A stretch of DNA of 64,000 nt from Pedobacter sp. KBW06. GTDB lineage: Bacteria; Bacteroidota; Bacteroidia; Sphingobacteriales; Sphingobacteriaceae. Positions 60,279 to 64,000 of the stretch are shown here, one piece after another. The notes beneath the pieces were generated by a model that searched no databases, was not told the DNA's origin, and worked only from the letters and a program-made list of their open reading frames with translations. The position numbers and the translations under genes were made by a program. Position 1 is the first letter of the stretch. Each line of letters begins with the position of its first letter. The stretch covers positions 872,459 to 936,458 of the forward strand of contig NZ_QAJL01000004.1 of the NCBI RefSeq assembly GCF_003852525.1, given 5' to 3'.

Positions 60279-61739
60279 ATGAAAACACGCTATATTTTCT
60301 TTTTGAGCCCTTTCATTGCGCTGTTTAAGCAAGTCTCAGCACAATCTACAGATACACTCAGGCTTAATCTGACAGAAGTAGTTGCAATGGCAAAAGAGAA
60401 ATCCATTGCCTCAAAACAAGCTGCTACCTTAAAAGAAACGCGCTATTGGGAATGGATGACATATAAATCTAACTATCAGCCTCAGCTATCATTAAAAGGA
60501 ACCTTGCCAGGCTATAGCAAGTCTTCTATTGCCGTTCAACAGCCAGACGGTACGATCGACTTCCGGCAAGTGAGGAATAATAACTCTTCACTGGACCTTT
60601 CTTTTAGTCAGCGCATTGCACAGACAGGAGGAACAATTTTTGGAACAACCTCCCTGCAACGATTTGATGATTTTGACCGGAATAGTACCATTTACAACGG
60701 AGTTCCTTATGGTATTGGTTATACACAGCCGTTGTTTCAGTTTAATACCTTAAAATGGGACCGCAGAATAGAGCCATTAAAGTACCATGAAAGTCAACAG
60801 GCTTACATTGAATCCATGGAACAGATCTCAATAAATGCCAGCAATTATTTCTTTGAATTGTTGTTGGCGCAGGTAGATCTGCAGATTGCAGAAACCAATA
60901 GGCGGAATACCGGTTCTATTCAGCAAATAGCAAATACGAAATTTGAGATGGGGAAGGTCTCTAAAAATGAGATCCTTCAATTACAGCTGGAAGCATTGAA
61001 GGCAGAGAAGGCTGTGGGAATTGCAAAGCGCGATATGGAGGTGGCTACCTATAACCTTAAAACTTATACCGGTTTGCAAAGTACGGATAAGATTAAGCTT
61101 TCTTTACCTCAGGCAACTGTAGCGATGAAGGTTGTGGTAGAGCAGGCACTAAAAGAAGCTTTTCAAAACCGCTCAGATGCCATAGCCTTTGGCAGGCGTT
61201 TGGAAGAAGCAAGAAGGGATGTGGCAAAGGCCAAAGGAGATAATGGGCTGAATGCGACTCTAAACGCTAAACTGGGCTTTTCAAAAAGCGGAAGGAGCAT
61301 CAGCAGTGTTTACCAGAGCCCAAAAGACCAGCAATTGCTGGAGCTGACGCTGGAAATTCCAATTCTGGATTGGGGACGTCAGCAATCAAGAAAGAAAACA
61401 GCGCTGGCTAATCAGCAGTTTACCCAGTATTCTGTTGAGCAGGACAAGCAGAACTTTACGCAAAAGATCATCACCGAGGTAAATCTATTTGAGATGATGA
61501 AAGATCAGATTGCCTTGAACGCTAAAGCAGAGCAGATCGCCTCGGAGAAGTACCAGATTGCAAAGGAGCGATATGTGCTTGGAAATTTGAGCATCACAGA
61601 TCTGAGCATTGCCTTCCAGGAAAACGATCAGGCAAAACGGGATTATATCAATTCTTTACGTGATTTTTGGGGTGCCTACTATCAGCTCCGCTATTTATCC
61701 CTGTTTGACTTCGAAAAAAATGAGAGAATAAAAATATAA
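60279..61739 (+). CDS. TolC family outer-membrane efflux protein
   Basis: The 486-residue protein has a signal peptide (ending FKQVSA-Q) and two TolC/OEP repeats of long helices with short beta strands: LNLTEVVAMAKEKSIASKQA, QISINASNYFFELLLAQVDL, IANTKFEMGKVSKNEILQLQ in the first half, and FQNRSDAIAFGRRLEEARRD, LELTLEIPILDWGRQQSRKK, ASEKYQIAKERYVLGNLSIT in the second. TolC proteins form trimeric channels through the outer membrane. It sits seven bases after the adaptor gene and should be its exit duct. Confidence 0.92.
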   Translation: MKTRYIFFLSPFIALFKQVSAQSTDTLRLNLTEVVAMAKEKSIASKQAATLKETRYWEWMTYKSNYQPQLSLKGTLPGYSKSSIAVQQPDGTIDFRQVRNNNSSLDLSFSQRIAQTGGTIFGTTSLQRFDDFDRNSTIYNGVPYGIGYTQPLFQFNTLKWDRRIEPLKYHESQQAYIESMEQISINASNYFFELLLAQVDLQIAETNRRNTGSIQQIANTKFEMGKVSKNEILQLQLEALKAEKAVGIAKRDMEVATYNLKTYTGLQSTDKIKLSLPQATVAMKVVVEQALKEAFQNRSDAIAFGRRLEEARRDVAKAKGDNGLNATLNAKLGFSKSGRSISSVYQSPKDQQLLELTLEIPILDWGRQQSRKKTALANQQFTQYSVEQDKQNFTQKIITEVNLFEMMKDQIALNAKAEQIASEKYQIAKERYVLGNLSITDLSIAFQENDQAKRDYINSLRDFWGAYYQLRYLSLFDFEKNERIKI

Positions 61740-61751
61740 CATACACAAGAT

Positions 61752-62417
61752 ATGATACAATTAAAAAACATTGAGAAGGTTTACCGTACAGATACGGTAG
61801 AAACGCAGGCATTAAATAACATTAGTCTTCAGGTAGAGAAGGGAGAGTTTCTTTCTATCATGGGACCTTCAGGTTGTGGAAAAAGTACGTTGCTAAATCT
61901 GATGGGATTGTTAGATGCGCCTTCCAAAGGAGATGTGATCATTGATAGTCAGCAGACGCTTCAGTTGAATGACCGGAAGCTTGCCCATTTCAGAAATAGC
62001 AAGATCGGTTTTATTTTTCAGAGTTATCACCTGATCAATGACCTTCAGGTGGTGGATAATGTAGAACTGCCCCTGCTATACCGGAATTCAAGTGCGAAAG
62101 AGCGAAGGACGCTGGCGCTGGAGGCCCTGGAAAAGGTGGGATTAAGCAATAGGGTTAAACATTTTCCAACACAACTTTCTGGTGGACAGAAACAAAGAGT
62201 GGCAATTGCCCGTGCCATCGTAGGCAAACCGGAGATTATTCTTGCGGATGAGCCTACAGGAAATCTGGACAGTGCGATGGGAAATGAAATCATGAACATT
62301 CTGCTGGAATTAAACAGGATAGATGGCACTACAATAGTCATGGTTACCCACGACCCCAATATGGCTCAACGTACGCATCGCCTACTGCGTCTATTTGATG
62401 GATCACAAGTTCAATAG
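61752..62417 (+). CDS. ABC transporter ATP-binding protein (MacB/LolD type)
   Basis: The 221-residue ATPase has all ABC motifs: Walker A GPSGCGKST (38-46), Q-loop GFIFQSYHL, signature LSGGQKQR (~143), Walker B IILADEPTGNLDS (~162) and the switch His in VTHDP. The sequence and length match the MacB/LolD branch, whose permeases work by a lever movement rather than moving the substrate through the membrane. In MacB of E. coli the ATPase and permease are fused; here they are separate genes. It lies 11-12 bases from each neighbour. Confidence 0.95.
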   Translation: MIQLKNIEKVYRTDTVETQALNNISLQVEKGEFLSIMGPSGCGKSTLLNLMGLLDAPSKGDVIIDSQQTLQLNDRKLAHFRNSKIGFIFQSYHLINDLQVVDNVELPLLYRNSSAKERRTLALEALEKVGLSNRVKHFPTQLSGGQKQRVAIARAIVGKPEIILADEPTGNLDSAMGNEIMNILLELNRIDGTTIVMVTHDPNMAQRTHRLLRLFDGSQVQ

Positions 62418-62428
62418 GGAGAATAGAT

Positions 62429-63670
62429 ATGTTAAAAAATTATTTTAAAATCGCTATAGCCGTGTTGAAGAGAAGAAAGTTCTTCACCTTCATCAGCTTA
62501 TTTGGGATCAGCCTAACACTGACTATCCTGATTGTGCTAACTGCTTTTCTGGACGTTTTGACGAGCCCTGCCTATCCCGATGTGAACCGCTCAAAGGAAC
62601 TGTTCATTAACAGAATTGTATTGAAGTCTAATAAGGAAAACTACACTTCTCAAAGCCCGGCCAGCTTTTATTTCGTGAACAATTTTGTGTCTAAGATGAA
62701 GACTCCGGAAAAAATTGCCATTCATACCGGACGGAATACAACCAATGCCTATCAGAATAATAAAAAAATGGAGGTAGAGCTCATGCATACCAATGTTTCT
62801 TTCTGGGAAGTTTACCAATTTGAATTTGTAGAAGGAAAAGCCTTTAATGCCCAGGATTTAGAAAATGCGGCTCAGGTGGCGGTAATTTCTGCAGATACCC
62901 GAAGCAAATATTTTGGTGAAGGGGCGCTTGCTCTCGGAAAATATGTGGAAGCAAATAATATTAAATACAGGGTAATTGGCGTGGTTAAAAGTGCACCTGC
63001 GACTATGATCTACGCTAATTCGGACATTTATCTTCCTTATACATTGGCGAAGTCAGGACTTAAAGGAACATCATTGATGGGAGAATATATGGTCACCCTG
63101 CTTGCGAGGTCAACGGCAGACCTGCCTTTAATCAAAGAGGAATATAGCCAGTTACTGAAAAAGGTACCGCACCCCGAGAAAAATCAGGAGATTCTTTTGA
63201 GTTATCCGGACAGCTACCTGGAAAGCTTTACCAGAGAGATCTTCGGTAAAGGGGAGGGTTCTGGTAAGGACCGCTTTTTTCTGATGATTGGTATTTTTGT
63301 CTTTCTCTTTATGTTGTTGCCGACGATCAATCTGGTAAACATTAATGTCAGCAGAATCATGGAAAGGTCTTCGGAAATCGGCGTTAGAAAAGCATTTGGT
63401 GCTTCAAGCAGTACCCTGGTTGGACAATTTATCGTAGAAAATATGATCCTGACGATACTGGGTGGAATTTTGGGTGTTCTTTTATCTCTTCTTGTCATTT
63501 TCGTGCTGAATTCCAGTAACCTGATTAGTCATATGAATTTAACTATCAACCTGACGGTATTGGGTTATAGCCTGCTGGCTTGTCTGGTATTCGGTCTGAT
63601 GTCCGGGGTTTATCCAGCCTGGAGAATGTCTAAACTAAATGTCGTTACGGCATTAAAAGCCAATAATTAA
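62429..63670 (+). CDS. ABC transporter permease (MacB/FtsX family), first subunit
   Basis: The 413-residue protein has the MacB topology: one N-terminal helix (~18-42: FFTFISLFGISLTLTILIVL), a large periplasmic MacB_PCD domain (~45-280) and three C-terminal helices (~290, ~335, ~380: FLMIGIFVFLFMLLPTINLV, ILTILGGILGVLLSLLVIFV, SLLACLVFGLMSGVYPAWRM). The FtsX loop reads RSSEIGVRKAFGASSSTLVG. It should pair with the second permease downstream on one ATPase dimer. It ends 13 bases before that gene. Confidence 0.92.
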   Translation: MLKNYFKIAIAVLKRRKFFTFISLFGISLTLTILIVLTAFLDVLTSPAYPDVNRSKELFINRIVLKSNKENYTSQSPASFYFVNNFVSKMKTPEKIAIHTGRNTTNAYQNNKKMEVELMHTNVSFWEVYQFEFVEGKAFNAQDLENAAQVAVISADTRSKYFGEGALALGKYVEANNIKYRVIGVVKSAPATMIYANSDIYLPYTLAKSGLKGTSLMGEYMVTLLARSTADLPLIKEEYSQLLKKVPHPEKNQEILLSYPDSYLESFTREIFGKGEGSGKDRFFLMIGIFVFLFMLLPTINLVNINVSRIMERSSEIGVRKAFGASSSTLVGQFIVENMILTILGGILGVLLSLLVIFVLNSSNLISHMNLTINLTVLGYSLLACLVFGLMSGVYPAWRMSKLNVVTALKANN

Positions 63671-63683
63671 AAATCTAAAAGAT

Positions 63684-64000
63684 ATGCTTAAGCATTTATT
63701 CAAATTGATCTGGAATAAAAAGAAGGAGAATTTCCTGTTGATTTCAGAGGTCCTGATTTCCTTTATGGTCATCTTCGCCGTATTTACACTGTTGGTTCAC
63801 AATTACCGGAATTACAAACTGCCGAGAGGGTTTGACTATGAGCAGGTGTGGTCTGTGAGTTTGGGAGACTTGGGGGAAAGCAAGGATAAAGATTCTGTGG
63901 GACTGATGCACGAGAATCTAAGAAACGCATTAAAAAGCCTTCCTCAGATCAAAGAGTTGAGCTTTACTTCGTCCAATGTGCCGTTTTCAAGCAGCATGTA
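63684..64000 (+). CDS. ABC transporter permease, second subunit, 3' partial
   Basis: A frame opens with ATG at 63684 and stays open to the end of the window (105 full codons). The N-terminus MLKHLFKLIWNKKKENFLLI is followed by a membrane helix (EVLISFMVIFAVFTLLVHNY) and the start of a periplasmic domain (RGFDYEQVWSVSLGDLG), the same plan as the first permease. It is probably a MacB_PCD/FtsX permease forming a heterodimer with it. The gene continues outside the window. Confidence 0.85.
   Translation, partial: MLKHLFKLIWNKKKENFLLISEVLISFMVIFAVFTLLVHNYRNYKLPRGFDYEQVWSVSLGDLGESKDKDSVGLMHENLRNALKSLPQIKELSFTSSNVPFSSSM

Noticed and set aside
1..64000. CRISPR array, rRNA operon, complete IS element or prophage
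   Set aside because: I saw no regularly spaced repeats, rRNA sequence, transposase or phage structural module. The only mobile-element trace is the intron fragment at 32773-32908.

Overview
The window looks like a chromosomal segment of a Bacteroidota bacterium, most likely Sphingobacteriaceae (Pedobacter-like). The support is four SusC/SusD outer-membrane nutrient-uptake pairs, a GldH gliding lipoprotein next to a PSP1-domain gene, DUF3078, an OMP_b-brl_3-type barrel, ECF sigma/FecR-like anti-sigma genes, and Bacteroidota promoters of the TTTG/TAnnTTTG type. This is inference from gene content; no 16S or marker phylogeny was possible.

Layout. (1) 1-6960 (+): a surface-fibre cluster. It has a giant Ig-like repeat protein whose 5' end lies outside the window, then two secreted proteins with a common N-terminal module, the second ending in a phage-type S74 intramolecular chaperone. 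(2) 7015-12810: a lipoprotein oligopeptidase B (-), a TlpA/ResA-like thioredoxin, and a small envelope cluster with an LpoB-like protein, a COG3014-like TPR lipoprotein and a very acidic small protein. (3) 12814-25319: mostly housekeeping on the minus strand (YifB/ComM ATPase, Ffh, DUF3078 protein, a small HERIH protein, two glucosaminidase-LysM paralogues, an O-methyltransferase, RuvX, MurF), with holB, the PSP1 gene and gldH on the plus strand. (4) 25409-27895: an M14 zinc carboxypeptidase.

(5) 28090-52266: four SusC/SusD operons in the same orientation with no glycosidase, sulfatase or hybrid two-component regulator beside them. They are interrupted by an LD-carboxypeptidase (-), metG and a tRNA-Arg(CCU). 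All four susC genes carry a similar promoter at a similar distance from the ATG, and an almost identical start of the coding sequence. A 5' fragment of a group IIC intron sits directly behind the terminator of the first operon. (6) 52449-53912: a gluconokinase-type FGGY kinase.

(7) 54145-58846: an ECF sigma locus with an outer-membrane barrel (+), a Fur-like winged-helix fragment protein, a FecR-like anti-sigma factor and the sigma factor (all -). I find one bipartite element (TCTAAATA, ATAGGGG, 14 bases, TGATAAT) in three places: before the anti-sigma gene, before the winged-helix gene, and about 390 bases before the barrel gene. The sigma gene itself has a housekeeping-type promoter. This reads as a self-contained sigma regulon and is the best candidate here for an undescribed system. 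(8) 59024 to the end (+): a MacA/TolC/MacB-type tripartite efflux operon, divergent from the sigma gene, with a second permease running off the window.
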